Part shown: one piece after another, positions 20,200 through 33,791 of the stretch
How the letters are laid out: every line of letters begins with the position of its first letter
How positions within the stretch are numbered: the first letter of the stretch is position 1
Source: Petrolisthes cinctipes
Lineage: Eukaryota; Arthropoda; Malacostraca; Decapoda; Porcellanidae
DNA: 64,000 nt
Assembly (NCBI GenBank): GCA_033782935.1
Contig: JAWQEG010000003.1
Coordinates: 4,414,501 to 4,478,500 of the forward strand
Direction: 5' to 3'
Made by a program: the position numbers and the translations under genes
The notes under the pieces: model-generated
The model's database searches: none
Told to the model about the DNA's origin: nothing
What the model saw: the letters and a program-made list of their open reading frames with translations, nothing else

Positions 20200-23185
20200 G
20201 ATTTTTAGCATGTTTTTAGCCTATATTTTGAAAATATTCTAGCACTGTGTAGGCATGTACAGATTGCTTCTGGGACCCCAAAATATTGAATTTGCGGGTG
20301 TTTTGAGCCTGAATTTGAGATATAAACGGGTACAGAAGATACATGCACATATTGACTTTGGACATCTAAAATATCGATTTTCAGCATGTTTTGGGCCTGT
20401 ATTTTGAAAATACTCTAACACTGAGTAGGCATGTACAGATCGCTTCTGGGACCCCAAAATATTGAATTTTCGGGTGTTTTGAGCCTGAATTTGAGATATA
20501 AACGGGTACTGAAGATGCATGCACATATCGACTTTTGTGCACCTAAAAGATCGATTTTCAGTATGTTTTGAGCATGTATTTTGAAAATACTCTAACACGG
20601 AGTAGGCATGTACAGATCGCTTCTGGGACCCCTAAATATCGAATTTTCGGGTGTTTTGGGACTGAATTTGAGATATCGTCTTTTTGGCACCTAAAACATC
20701 GATTTTTAGCATGTTTTTAGCCTATATTTTGAAAACATTCTAGCACTGTACAGATTGCTTCTGGGACCCCAAAATATTGAATTTTCGGGTGTTTTGAGCC
20801 TGAATTTGAGATATAAACGGGTACAGAAGATACATGCACATATTGACTTTGGGCACCAAAAATATCGATTTTCAGCATGTTTTGGGCCTGAATTTTGAAA
20901 ATACCCTAACACGGAGTAGGCATGTACAGATCGCTTCTGGGACCCCAAAATATCGAATTTTCGGGTGTTTAGGGCCAGAATTTGAGATATAAACGGGTAC
21001 AGAAGATGCATGCACATATCGACTTTTGGGCACCTAAAAGATCGATTTTCAGTATGTTTTTGGCCTGTATTTTGAAAATACTCTAACACGGAGTAGGCAT
21101 GTACAGATACCTTCTGGGACCTCTAAATATCGAATTTTCGGGTGTTTTGGGACTGAATTTGAGATATCGACTTTTTGGCACCTAAAAGATCGATTTTTAG
21201 CATGTTTTTAGCCTATATTTTGAAAATATTCTAGCACTGGGTAGGCATGTACAGATTGCTTCTGGGACCCCAAAATATTGAATTTTCGGGTGTTTTGAGC
21301 CTGAATTTGAGATATAAACGGGTACAGAATATACATGCACATATTGACTTTGGGCACCTAAAATATAGATTTTCAGCATGTTTTGGGCCTGAATTTTGAA
21401 AATACTCTAACACGGAGTAGGCATGTACAGATCGCTTCTGGGACCCCAAAATATCGAATTTTCGGGTGTTTAGGGCCAGAATTTGAGATATAAACGGGTA
21501 CAGAAGATGCATGCACATATCGACTTTTGGGCACCTAAAAGATCGATTTTCAGTATGTTTTTGGCCTGTATTTTGAAAATACTCTAACACGGAGTAGGCA
21601 TGTACAGATACCTTCTGGGACCTCTAAATATCGAATTTTCGGGTGTTTTGGGACTGAATTTGAGATATCGATTTTTTGGCACCTAAAATGTCGATTTTTA
21701 GCATGTTTTTAGCCTATATTTTGAAAATATTATAGCACTGTGTAGGCATGTACAGATTGCTTCTGGGACCCCAAAATATTGAATTTTCGGGTATTTTGAG
21801 CATGAATTTGAGATATAAACGGGTACAGAAGATACATGCACATATTGACTTTGGGCACCAAAAATATCGATTTTCAGCATGTTTTGGGCCTGAATTTTGA
21901 AAATACCCTAACACGGAGTAGGCATGTACAGATCACTTCTGGGACCCCAAAATATCGAATTTTCGGGTGTTTAGGGCCAGAATTTGAGATATAAACGGGT
22001 ACAGAAGATGCATGCACATATCGACTTTTGGGCACCTAAAAGATCGATTTTCAGTATGTTTTTGGCCTGTATTTTGAAAATACTCTAACACGGAGTAGGC
22101 ATGTACAGATACCTTCTGGGACCTCTAAATATCGAATTTTCGGGTGTTTTGGGACTGAATTTGAGATATCGACTTTTTGGCACCTAAAAGATCGATTTTT
22201 AGCATGTTTTTAGCCTATATTTTGAAAATATTCTAGCACTGTACAGATTGCTTCTGGGACCCCAAAATATTGAATTTTCGGGTGTTTTGAGCATGAATTT
22301 GAGATATAAACGGGTACAGAAGATACATGCACATATTGACTTTGGGCACCAAAAATATCGATTTTCAGCATGTTTTGGGCCTGAATTTTGAAAATACCCT
22401 AACACGGAGTAGGCATGTACAGATCGCTTCTGGGACCCCAAAATATCGAATTTTCGGGTGTTTAGGGCCAGAATTTGAGATATAAACGGATACAGAAGAT
22501 GCATGCACATATCGACTTTTGGGCACCTAAAAGATCGATTTTCAGTATGTTTTTGGCCTGTATTTTGAAAATACTCTAACACGGAGTAGGCATGTACAGA
22601 CACCTTCTGGGACCTCTAAATATCGAATTTTCGGGTGTTTTGGGACTGAATTTGAGATATCGACTTTTTGGCACCTAAAAGATCGATTTTTAGCATGTTT
22701 TTAGCCTATATTTTGAAAATATTCTAGCACTGTGTAGGCATGTACAGATTGCTTCTGGGACCCCAAAATATTGAATTTGCGGGTGTTTTGAGCCTGAATT
22801 TGAGATATAAACGGGTACAGAAGATACATGCACATATTGACTTTGGACATCTAAAATATCGATTTTCAGCATGTTTTGGGCCTGTATTTTGAAAATACTC
22901 TAACACTGAGTAGGCATGTACAGATTGCTTCTGGGACCCCAAAATATTGAATTTTCGGGTGTTTTGAGCCTGAATTTGAGATATAAACGGGTACTGAAGA
23001 TGCATGCACATATCGACTTTTGTGCACCTAAAAGATCGATTTTCAGTATGTTTTGAGCATGTATTTTGAAAATACTCTAACACGGAGTAGGTATGTACAG
23101 ATCGCTTCTGGGACCCCTAAATATCGAATTTTCGGGTGTTTTGGGACTGAATTTGAGATATCGACTTTTTGGCACCTAAAAGATC
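20200..23185 (+). repeat. Alternating 501 and 491 bp trimers
   Basis: Unit starts are 20200 (501), 20701 (491), 21192 (501), 21693 (501), 22194 (491) and 22685 (501). The gaatttgcggg plus ttggacatctaaa B haplotype occurs at 18717, 20200 and 22685. The accctaacacgg F variant recurs in the units at 19218, 19709, 20701, 21693 and 22194. The two markers define a local family. Confidence 0.75.
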
Positions 23186-26100
23186 GATTTTTAGCATGTT
23201 TTTAGCCTATATTTTGAAAATATTCTAGCACTGTGTAGGCATGTACAGATTGCTTCTGGGACCCCAAAATATTGAATTTTCGGGTGTTTTGAGCCTGAAT
23301 TTGAGATATAAACGGGTACAGAAGATACATGCACATATTGACTTTGGGCATCTAAAATATCGATTTTCAGCATGTTTTGGGCCTGTATTTTGAAAATACT
23401 CTAACACTGAGTAGGCATGTACAGATCGCTTCTGGGACCCCAAAATATTGAATTTTCGGGTATTTAGGGCCAGAATTTGAGATATAAACGGGTACAGAAG
23501 ATGCATGCACATATCGACTTTTGGGCACCTAAAAGATCGATTTTCAGTATGTTTTTGGCCTGTATTTTGAAAATACTCTAACACTGAGTAGGCATGTACA
23601 GATTGCTTCTGGGACCCCAAAATATTGAATTTTCGGGTGTTTTGAGCCTGAATTTGAGATATAAACGGGTACTGAAGATGCATGCACATATTGACTTTTG
23701 TGCACCTAAAAGATCGATTTTCAGTATGTTTTGAGCATGTATTTTGAAAATACTCTAACACGGAGTAGGCATGTACAGATCGCTTCTGGGACCTCTAAAT
23801 ATCGAATTTTCGGGTGTTTTGGGACTGAATTTGAGATATCGATTTTTTGGCACCTAAAATGTCGATTTTCAGCATGTTTTTAGCCTATATTTTGAAAATA
23901 TTCTAGCACTGTGTAGGCATGTACAGATTGCTTCTGGGACCCCAAAATATTGAATTTTCGGGTGTTTTGAGCCTGAATTTGAGATATAAACGGGTACAGA
24001 AGATACATGCACATATTGACTTTGGGCACCTAAAATATAGATTTTCAGCATGTTTTTGGCCTGAATTTTGAAAATACTCTAACAAGGAGTAGGCATGTAC
24101 AGATCGCTTCTGGGACCCCAAAATATCGAATTTTCGGGTGTTTAGGGCCAGAATTTGAGATATAAACGGGTACAGAAGATGCATGCACATATCGACTTTT
24201 GGGCACCTAAAAGATCGATTTTCAGTATGTTTTTGGCCTGTATTTTGAAAATACTCTAACACGGAGTAGGCATGTACAGATACCTTCTGGGACCTCTAAA
24301 TATCGAATTTTCGGGTGTTTTGGGACTGAATTTGAGATATCGATTTTTTGGCACCTAAAATGTCGATTTTTAGCATGTTTTTAGCCTATATTTTGAAAAT
24401 ATTATAGCACTGTGTAGGCATGTACAGATTGCTACTGGGACCCCAAAATATTGAATTTTCGGGTGTTTTGAGCATGAATTTGAGATATAAACGGGTACAG
24501 AAGATACATGCACATATTTACTTTGGGCACCAAAAATATCGATTTTCAGCATGTTTTGGGCCTGAATTTTGAAAATACTCTAACACGGAGTAGGCATGTA
24601 CAGATCGCTTCTTGGACCCCAAAATATCGAATTTTCGGGTGTTTAGGGCCAGAATTTGAGATATAAACGGGTACAGAAGATGCATGCACATATCGACTTT
24701 TGGGCAACTAAAAGATCGATTTTCAGTATGTTTTTGGCCTGTATTTTGAAAATACTCTAACACGGAGTAGGCATGTACAGATACCTTCTGGGACCTCTAA
24801 ATATCGAATTTTCGGGTGTTTTGGGACTGAATTTGAGATATCGATTGTTTGGCACCTAAAATGTCGATTTTTAGCATGTTTTTAGCCTATATTTTGAAAA
24901 TATTCTAGCACTGAGTAGGCATGTACAGATTGCTTCTGGGACCCCAAATTATTGAATTTTCGGGTGTTTTGAGCCTGAATTTGAGATATAAACGGGTACT
25001 GAAGATGCATGCACATATCGACTTTTGGGCACCTAAAAGATCGATTTTCAGTATGTTTTTGGCCTGTATTTTGAAAATACTCTAACACTGAGTAGGCATG
25101 TACAGATTGCTTCTGGGACCCCAAAATATTGAATTTTCGGGTGTTTTGAGCCTGAATTTGAGATATAAACGGGTACTGAAGATGCATGCACATATTGACT
25201 TTTGTGCACCTAAAAGATCGATTTTCAGTATGTTTTGAGCATGTATTTTGAAAATACTCTAACACGGAGTAGGCATGTACAGATCGCTTCTGGGACCCCT
25301 AAATATCGAATTTTCGGGTGTTTTGGGACTGAATTTGAGATATCGACTTTTTGGCACCTAAAAGATCGATTGTTAGCATGTTTTTAGCCTATATTTTGAA
25401 AATATTCTAGCACTGTACAGATTGCTTCTGGGACCCCAAAATATTGAATTTTCGGGTGTTTTGGGCCTGAGTTTGAGATATAAACGGGTACAGAAGATAC
25501 ATGCACATATTGACTTTGGGCACACAAAATATCGATTTTCAGCATGTTTTGGGTCTGAATTTTGAAAATACTCTAACACGGAGTAGGCATGTACAGATCG
25601 CTTCTGGGACCCCAAAATATCGAATTTTCGGGTGTTTAGGGCCAGAATTTGAGATATAAACGGGTACAGAAGATGCATGCACATATCGACTTTTGGGCAC
25701 CTAAAAGATCGATTTTCAGTATGTTTTTGGCCTGTATTTTGAAAATACTCTAACACGGAGTAGGCATGTACAGATACCTTCTGGGACCTCTAAATATCGA
25801 ATTTTCGGGTGTTTTGGGACTGAATTTGAGATATCGATTTTTTGGCACCTAAAATGTCGATTTTCAGCATATTTTTAGCCTATATTTTGAAAATATTCTA
25901 GCACTGTGTAGGCATGTACAGATTGCTTCTGGGACCCCAAAATATTGAATTTTCGGGTGTTTTGAGCCTGAATTTGAGATATAAACGGGTACAGAAGATA
26001 CATGCACATATTGACTTTGGGCACCAAAAATATCGATTTTCAGCATGTTTTGGGCCTGAATTTTGAAAATACTCTAACACGGAGTAGGCATGTACAGATC

Positions 26101-29100
26101 GCTTCTGGGACCCCAAAATATCGAATTTTCGGGTGTTTAGGGCCAGAATTTGATATATAAACGGGTACAGAAGATGCATGCACATATCGACTTTTGGGCA
26201 CCTAAAAGATCGATTTTCAGTATGTTTTTGGCCTGTATTTTGAAAATACTCTAACACGGAGTAGGCATGTACAGATACCTTCTGGGACCTCTAAATATCG
26301 AATTTTCGGGTGTTTTGGGACTGAATTTGAGATATCGATTTTTTGGCACCTAAAATGTCGATTTTTAGCATGTTTTTAGCCTATATTTTGAAAATATTAT
26401 AGCACTGTGTAGGCATGTACAGATTGCTTCTGGGACCCCAAAATATTGAATTTTCGGGTGTTTTGAGCATGAATTTGAGATATAAACGGGTACAGAAGAT
26501 ACATGCACATATTGACTTTGGGCACCAAAAATATCGATTTTCAGCATGTTTTGGGCCTGAATTTTGAAAATACTCTAACACGGAGTAGGCATGTACAGAT
26601 CGCTTCTTGGACCCCAAAATATCGAATTTTCGGGTGTTTAGGGCCAGAATTTGAGATATAAACGGGTACAGAAGATGCATGCACATATCGACTTTTGGGC
26701 ACCTAAAAGATCGATTTTCAGTATGTTTTTGGCCTGTATTTTGAAAATACTCTAACACGGAGTAGGCATGTACAGATACCTTCTGGGACCTCTAAATATC
26801 GAATTTTCGGGGGTTTTGGGACTGAATTTGAGATATCGATTTTTTGGCACCTAAAATGTCGATTTTTAGCATGTTTTTAGCCTATATTTTGAAAATATTC
26901 TAGCACTGTGTAGGCATGTACAGATTGCTTCTGGGACCCCAAAATATTGAATTTTCGGGTGTTTTGAGCCTGAATTTGAGATATAAACGGGTACTGAAGA
27001 TGCATGCACATATCGACTTTTGTGCACCTAAAAGATCGATTTTCAGTATGTTTTGAGCATGTATTTTGAAAATACTCTAACACGGAGTTGGCATGAACAG
27101 TTCGCTTCTGGGACCCCTAAATATCGAATTTTCGGGTGTTTTGGGACTGAATTTGAGATATTGACTTTTTGGCACCTAAAAAATCGATTTTTAGCATGTT
27201 TTTAGCCTATATTTTGAAAATATTCTAGCACTGTACAGATTGCTTCTGGGACCCCAAAATATTGAATTTTCGGGTGTTTTGAGCCTGAATTTGAGATATA
27301 AACGGGTACAGAAGATACATGCACATATTGACTTTGGGCACCAAAAATATCGATTTTCAGCATGTTTTGGGCCTGTATTTTGAAAATACTCTAACACTGA
27401 GTAGGCATGTACAGATTGCTTCTGGGACCCCAAAATATTGAATTTTCGGGTGTTTTGAGACTGAATTTGAGATATAAACGGGTACTGAAGATGCATGCAC
27501 ATATCGACTTTTGGGCACCTAAAAGATCGATTTTCAGTATGTTTTTGGCCTGTATTTTGAAAATACTCTAACACTGAGTAGGCATGTACAGATTGCTTCT
27601 GGGACCCCAAAATATTGAATTTTCGGGTGTTTTGAGCCTGAATTTGAGATATAAACGGGTACTGAAGATGCATGCACATATTGACTTTTGTGCACCTAAA
27701 AGATCGATTTTCAGTATGTTTTGAGCATGTATTTTGAAAATACTCTAACACGGAGTAGGCATGTACAGATCGCTTCTGGGACCCCTAAATATCGAATTTT
27801 CGGGTGTTTTGGGACTGAATTTGAGATATCGACTTTTTGGCACCTAAAAGATCGATTTTTAGCATGTTTTTAGCCTATATTTTGAAAATATTCTAGCACT
27901 GTACAGATTGCTTCTGGGACCCCAAAATATTGAATTTTCGGGTGTTTTGGGCCTGAATTTGAGATATAAACGGGTACAGAAGATACATGCACATATTGAC
28001 TTTGGGCACACAAAATATCGATTTTCAGCATGTTTTGGGCCTGAATTTTGAAAATACTCTAACACGGAGTAGGCATGTACAGATTGCTTCTGGGACCCCA
28101 AAATATCGAATTTTCGGGTGTTTAGGGCCAGAATTTGAGATATAAACGGGTACAGAAGATGCATGCACATATCGACTTTTGGGCACCTAAAAGATCGATT
28201 TTCAGTATGTTTTTGGCCTGTATTTTGAAAATACTCTAACACGGAGTAGGCATGTACAGATACCTTCTGGGACCTCTAAATATCGAATTTTCGGGTGTTT
28301 TGGGACTGAATTTGAGATATCGATTTTTTGGCACCTAAAATGTCGATTTTCAGCATGTTTTTAGCCTATATTTTGAAAATATTCTAGCACTGTGTAGGCA
28401 TGTACAGATTGCTTCTGGGACCCCAAAATATTGAATTTTCGGGTGTTTTGAGCCTGAATTTGAGATATAAACGGGTACAGAAGATACATGCACATATTGA
28501 CTTTGGGCTCCAAAAATATCGATTTTCAGCATGTTTTGGGCCTGAATTTTGAAAATACTCTAACACGGAGTAGGCATGTACAGATCGCTTCTGGGACCCC
28601 AAAATATCGAATTTTCGGGTGTTTAGGGCCAGAATTTGAGATATAAATGGGTACAGAAGATGCATGCACATATCGACTTTTGGGCACCTAAAAGATCGAT
28701 TTTCAGTATGTTTTTGGCCTGTATTTTGAAAATACTCTAACACGGAGTAGGCATGTACAGATACCTTCTGGGACCTCTAAATATCGAATTTTCGGGTGTT
28801 TTGGGACTGAATTTGAGATATCGATTTTTTGGCACCTAAAATGTCGATTTTCAGCATGTTTTTAGCCTATATTTTGAAAATATTCTAGCACTGTGTAGGC
28901 ATGTACAGATTGCTTCTGGGACCCCAAAATATTGAATTTTCGGGTGTTTTGAGCCTGAATTTGAGATATAAACGGGTACAGAAGATACATGCACATATTG
29001 ACTTTGGGCACCAAAAATATCGATTTTCAGCATGTTTTGGGCCTGAATTTTGAAAATACTCTAACACGGAGTAGGCATGTACAGATCGCTTCTTGGACCC

Positions 29101-29848
29101 CAAAATATCGAATTTTCGGGTGTTTAGGGCCAGAATTTGAGATATAAACGGGTACAGAAGATGCATGCACATATCGACTTTTGGGCACCTAAAAGATCGA
29201 TTTTCAGTATGTTTTTGGCCTGTATTTTGAAAATACTCTAACACGGAGTAGGCATGTACAGATACCTTCTGGGACCTCTAAATATCGAATTTTCGGGGGT
29301 TTTGGGACTGAATTTGAGATATCGATTTTTTGGCACCTAAAATGTCGATTTTTAGCATGTTTTTAGCCTATATTTTGAAAATATTCTAGCACTGAGTAGG
29401 CATGTACAGATTGCTTCTGGGACCCCAAAATATTGAATTTTCGGGTGTTTTGAGCCTGAATTTGAGATATAAACGGGTACTGAAGATGCATGCACATATC
29501 GACTTTTGGGCACCTAAAAGATCGATTTTCAGTATGTTTTTGGCCTGTATTTTGAAAATACTCTAACACTGAGTAGGCATGTACAGATTGCTTCTGGGAC
29601 CCCAAAATATTGAATTTTCGGGTGTTTTGAGCCTGAATTTGAGATATAAACGGGTACTGAAGATGCATGCACATATTGACTTTTGTGCACCTAAAAGATC
29701 GATTTTCAGTATGTTATGAGCATGTATTTTGAAAATACTCTAACACGGAGTAGGCATGTACAGATCGCTTCTGGGACCCCTAAATATCGAATTTTCGGGT
29801 GTTTTGGGACTGAATTTGAGATATCGACTTTTTGGCACCTAAAAGATC
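23186..29848 (+). repeat. Mixed trimers with two tetramers and a dimer
   Basis: Unit starts are 23186 (678, tetramer of B, C/F, A/C and D/A chimeras), 23864, 24365, 24866 (502), 25368 (491), 25859, 26360, 26861 (325), 27186 (668), 27854 (491), 28345, 28846, 29347 (502). The attatagcactg plus gagcatgaattt haplotype recurs at 21693, 24365 and 26360. The gattgttagc start recurs at 25368, 29849 and 32010. Confidence 0.75.
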
Positions 29849-31630
29849 GATTGTTAGCATGTTTTTAGCCTATATTTTGAAAATATTCTAGCACTGTACA
29901 GATTGCTTCTGGGACCCCAAAATATTTAATTTTCGGGTGTTTTGGGCCTGAATTAGAGATATAAACGGTTACAGAAGATACATGCACATATTGACTTTGG
30001 GCACACAAAATATCGATTTTCAGCATGTTTTGGGCCTGAATTTAGAAAATACTCTAACACGGAGTAGGCATGTACAGATCGCTTCTGGGACCCCAAAATA
30101 TCGAATTTTCGGGTGTTTAGGGCCAGAATTTGAGATATAAACGGGTACAGAAGATGCTTGCACATATCGACTTTTGGGCACCTAAAAGATCGATTTTCAG
30201 TATGTTTTTGGCCTGTATTTTGAAAATACTCTAACACGGAGTAGGCATGTACAGATACCTTCTGGGACCTCTAAATATCGAATTTTCGGGTGTTTTGGGA
30301 CTGAATTTGAGATATCGATTTTTTGGCACCTAAAATGTCGATTTTCAGCATGTTTTTAGCCTATATTTTGAAAATATTCTAGCACTGTGTAGGCATGTAC
30401 AGATTGCTTCTGGGACCCCAAAATATTGAATTTTCGGGTGTTTTGAGCCTGAATTTGAGATATAAACGGGTACAGAAGATACATGCACATATTGACTTTG
30501 GGCACCAAAAATATCGATTTTCAGCATGTTTTGGGCCTGAATTTTGAAAATACTCTAACACGGAGTAGGCATGTACAGATCGCTTCTGGGACCCCAAAAT
30601 ATCGAATTTTCGGGTGTTTAGGGCCAGAATTTGAGATATAAACGGGTACAGAAGATGCATGCACATATCGACTTTTGGGCACCTAAAAGATCGATTATCA
30701 GTATGTTTTTGGCCTGTATTTTGAAAATACTCTAACACGGAGTAGGCATGTACAGATACCTTCTGGGACCTCTAAATATCGAATTTTCGGGTGTTTTGGG
30801 ACTGAATTTGAGATATCGATTTTTTGGCACCTAAAATGTCGATATTTAGCATGTTTTTAGCCTATATTTTGAAAATATTCTAGCACTGTGTAGGCATGTA
30901 CAGATTGCTTCTGGGACCCCAAAATATTGAATTTTCGGGTGTTTTGAGCCTGAATTTGAGATATAAACGGGTACAGAAGATACATGCACATATTGACTTT
31001 GGGCATCCAAAATATCGATTTTCAGCATGTTTTGGGCCTGTATTTTGAAAATACTCTAACACTGAGTAGGCATGTACAGATTGCTTCTGGGACCCCAAAA
31101 TATTGAATTTTCGGGTGTTTTGAGCCTGAATTTGAGATATAAACGGGTACTGAAGATGCATGCACATATCGACTTTTGTGCACCTAAAAGATCGATTTTC
31201 AGTATGTTTTGAGCATGTATTTTGAAAATACTCTAACACGGAGTAGGCATGTACAGTTCGCTTCTGGGACCCCTAAATATCGAATTTTCGGGTGTTTTGG
31301 GACTGAATTTGAGATATTGACTTTTTGGCACCTAAAAGATCGATTTTTAGCATGTTTTTAGCCTATATTTTGAAAATATTCTAGCACTGTACAGATTGCT
31401 TCTGGGACCCCAAAATATTGAATTTTCGGGTGTTTTGAGCCTGAATTTGAGATATAAACGGGTACAGAAGATACATGCACATATTGACTTTGGGCACCAA
31501 AAATATCGATTTTCAGCATGTTTTGTGCCTGAATTTTGAAAATACTCTAACACGGAGTAGGCATGTACAGATCGCTTCTTGGACCCCAAAATATCGAATT
31601 TTCGGGTGTTTAGTGCCAGAATTTGAGATA
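29470..31630 (+). repeat. 2161-bp segmental duplication, copy 1
   Basis: Private changes recur 2161 bp downstream: gttatgagcatg (29714 and 31875), gattgttagc (29849 and 32010), aatatttaatttt, gaattagagat, aacggttacag, gaatttagaaaat and gatgcttgcac. The copy limits lie in the aatttgagatataaacggg segment and are approximate. Confidence 0.85.
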
Positions 31631-33791
31631 TAAACGGGTACTGAAGATGCATGCACATATCGACTTTTGGGCACCTAAAAGATCGATTTTCAGTATGTTT
31701 TTGGCCTGTATTTTGAAAATACTCTAACACTGAGTAGGCATGTACAGATTGCTTCTGGGACCCCAAAATATTGAATTTTCGGGTGTTTTGAGCCTGAATT
31801 TGAGATATAAACGGGTACTGAAGATGCATGCACATATTGACTTTTGTGCACCTAAAAGATCGATTTTCAGTATGTTATGAGCATGTATTTTGAAAATACT
31901 CTAACACGGAGTAGGCATGTACAGATCGCTTCTGGGACCCCTAAATATCGAATTTTCGGGTGTTTTGGGACTGAATTTGAGATATCGACTTTTTGGCACC
32001 TAAAAGATCGATTGTTAGCATGTTTTTAGCCTATATTTTGAAAATATTCTAGCACTGTACAGATTGCTTCTGGGACCCCAAAATATTTAATTTTCGGGTG
32101 TTTTGGGCCTGAATTAGAGATATAAACGGTTACAGAAGATACATGCACATATTGACTTTGGGCACACAAAATATCGATTTTCAGCATGTTTTGGGCCTGA
32201 ATTTAGAAAATACTCTAACACGGAGTAGGCATGTACAGATCGCTTCTGGGACCCCAAAATATCGAATTTTCGGGTGTTTAGGGCCAGAATTTGAGATATA
32301 AACGGGTACAGAAGATGCTTGCACATATCGACTTTTGGGCACCTAAAAGATCGATTTTCAGTATGTTTTTGGCCTGTATTTTGAAAATACTCTAACACGG
32401 AGTAGGCATGTACAGATACCTTCTGGGACCTCTAAATATCGAATTTTCGGGTGTTTTGGGACTGAATTTGAGATATCGATTTTTTGGCACCTAAAATGTC
32501 GATTTTCAGCATGTTTTTAGCCTATATTTTGAAAATATTCTAGCACTGTGTAGGCATGTACAGATTGCTTCTGGGACCCCAAAATATTGAATTTTCGGGT
32601 GTTTTGAGCCTGAATTTGAGATATAAACGGGTACAGAAGATACATGCACATATTGACTTTGGGCACCAAAAATATCGATTTTCAGCATGTTTTGGGCCTG
32701 AATTTTGAAAATACTCTAACACGGAGTAGGCATGTACAGATCGCTTCTGGGACCCCAAAATATCGAATTTTCGGGTGTTTAGTGCCAGAATTTGAGATAT
32801 AAACGGGTACAGAAGATGCATGCACATATCGACTTTTGGGCACCTAAAAGATCGATTTTCAGTATGTTTTTGGCCTGTATTTTGAAAATACTCTAACACG
32901 GAGTAGGCATGTACAGATACCTTCTGGGACCTCTAAATATCGAATTTTCGGGTGTTTTGGGACTGAATTTGAGATATCGATTTTTTGGCACCTAAAATGT
33001 CGATATTTAGCATGTTTTTAGCCTATATTTTGAAAATATTCTAGCACTGTGTAGGCATGTACAGATTGCTTCTGGGACCCCAAAATATTGAATTTTCGGG
33101 TGTTTTGAGCCTGAATTTGAGATATAAACGGGTACAGAAGATACATGCACATATTGACTTTGGGCATCCAAAATATCGATTTTCAGCATGTTTTGGGCCT
33201 GTATTTTGAAAATACTCTAACACTGAGTAGGCATGTACAGATTGCTTCTGGGACCCCAAAATATTGAATTTTCGGGTGTTTTGAGCCTGAATTTGAGATA
33301 TAAACGGGTACTGAAGATGCATGCACATATCGACTTTTGTGCACCTAAAAGATCGATTTTCAGTATGTTTTGAGCATGTATTTTGAAAATACTCTAACAC
33401 GGAGTAGGCATGTACAGTTCGCTTCTGGGACCCCTAAATATCGAATTTTCGGGTGTTTTGGGACTGAATTTGAGATATTGACTTTTTGGCACCTAAAAGA
33501 TCGATTTTTAGCATGTTTTTAGCCTATATTTTGAAAATATTCTAGCACTGTACAGATTGCTTCTGGGACCCCAAAATATTGAATTTTCGGGTGTTTTGAG
33601 CCTGAATTTGAGATATAAACGGGTACAGAAGATACATGCACATATTGACTTTGGGCACCAAAAATATCGATTTTCAGCATGTTTTGTGCCTGAATTTTGA
33701 AAATACTCTAACACGGAGTAGGCATGTACAGATCGCTTCTGGGACCCCAAAATATCGAATTTTCGGGTGTTTAGTGCCAGAATTTGAGATA
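31631..33791 (+). repeat. 2161-bp segmental duplication, copy 2
   Basis: Unit starts are 32010, 32501, 33002 and 33503. At the joint, the monomer at 31508-31684 has an F head (gttttgtgcctgaattttg, gtttagtgccag) and a C-like gggtactgaagatgc, so it is the exchange product. Confidence 0.85.

Noticed and set aside
27191..27751. Reverse-strand open frames of 60-186 codons throughout the window, with a recurring 59-residue peptide
   Set aside because: The monomer of 177 bp is 59 x 3 and has no stop in one reverse frame, so frames stay open across full-length monomers and break at the 148- and 166-bp ones. Starts and stops fall at fixed monomer places, there is no unique sequence, promoter or domain, and substitutions show no codon-position preference that I could see. 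These are satellite by-products.
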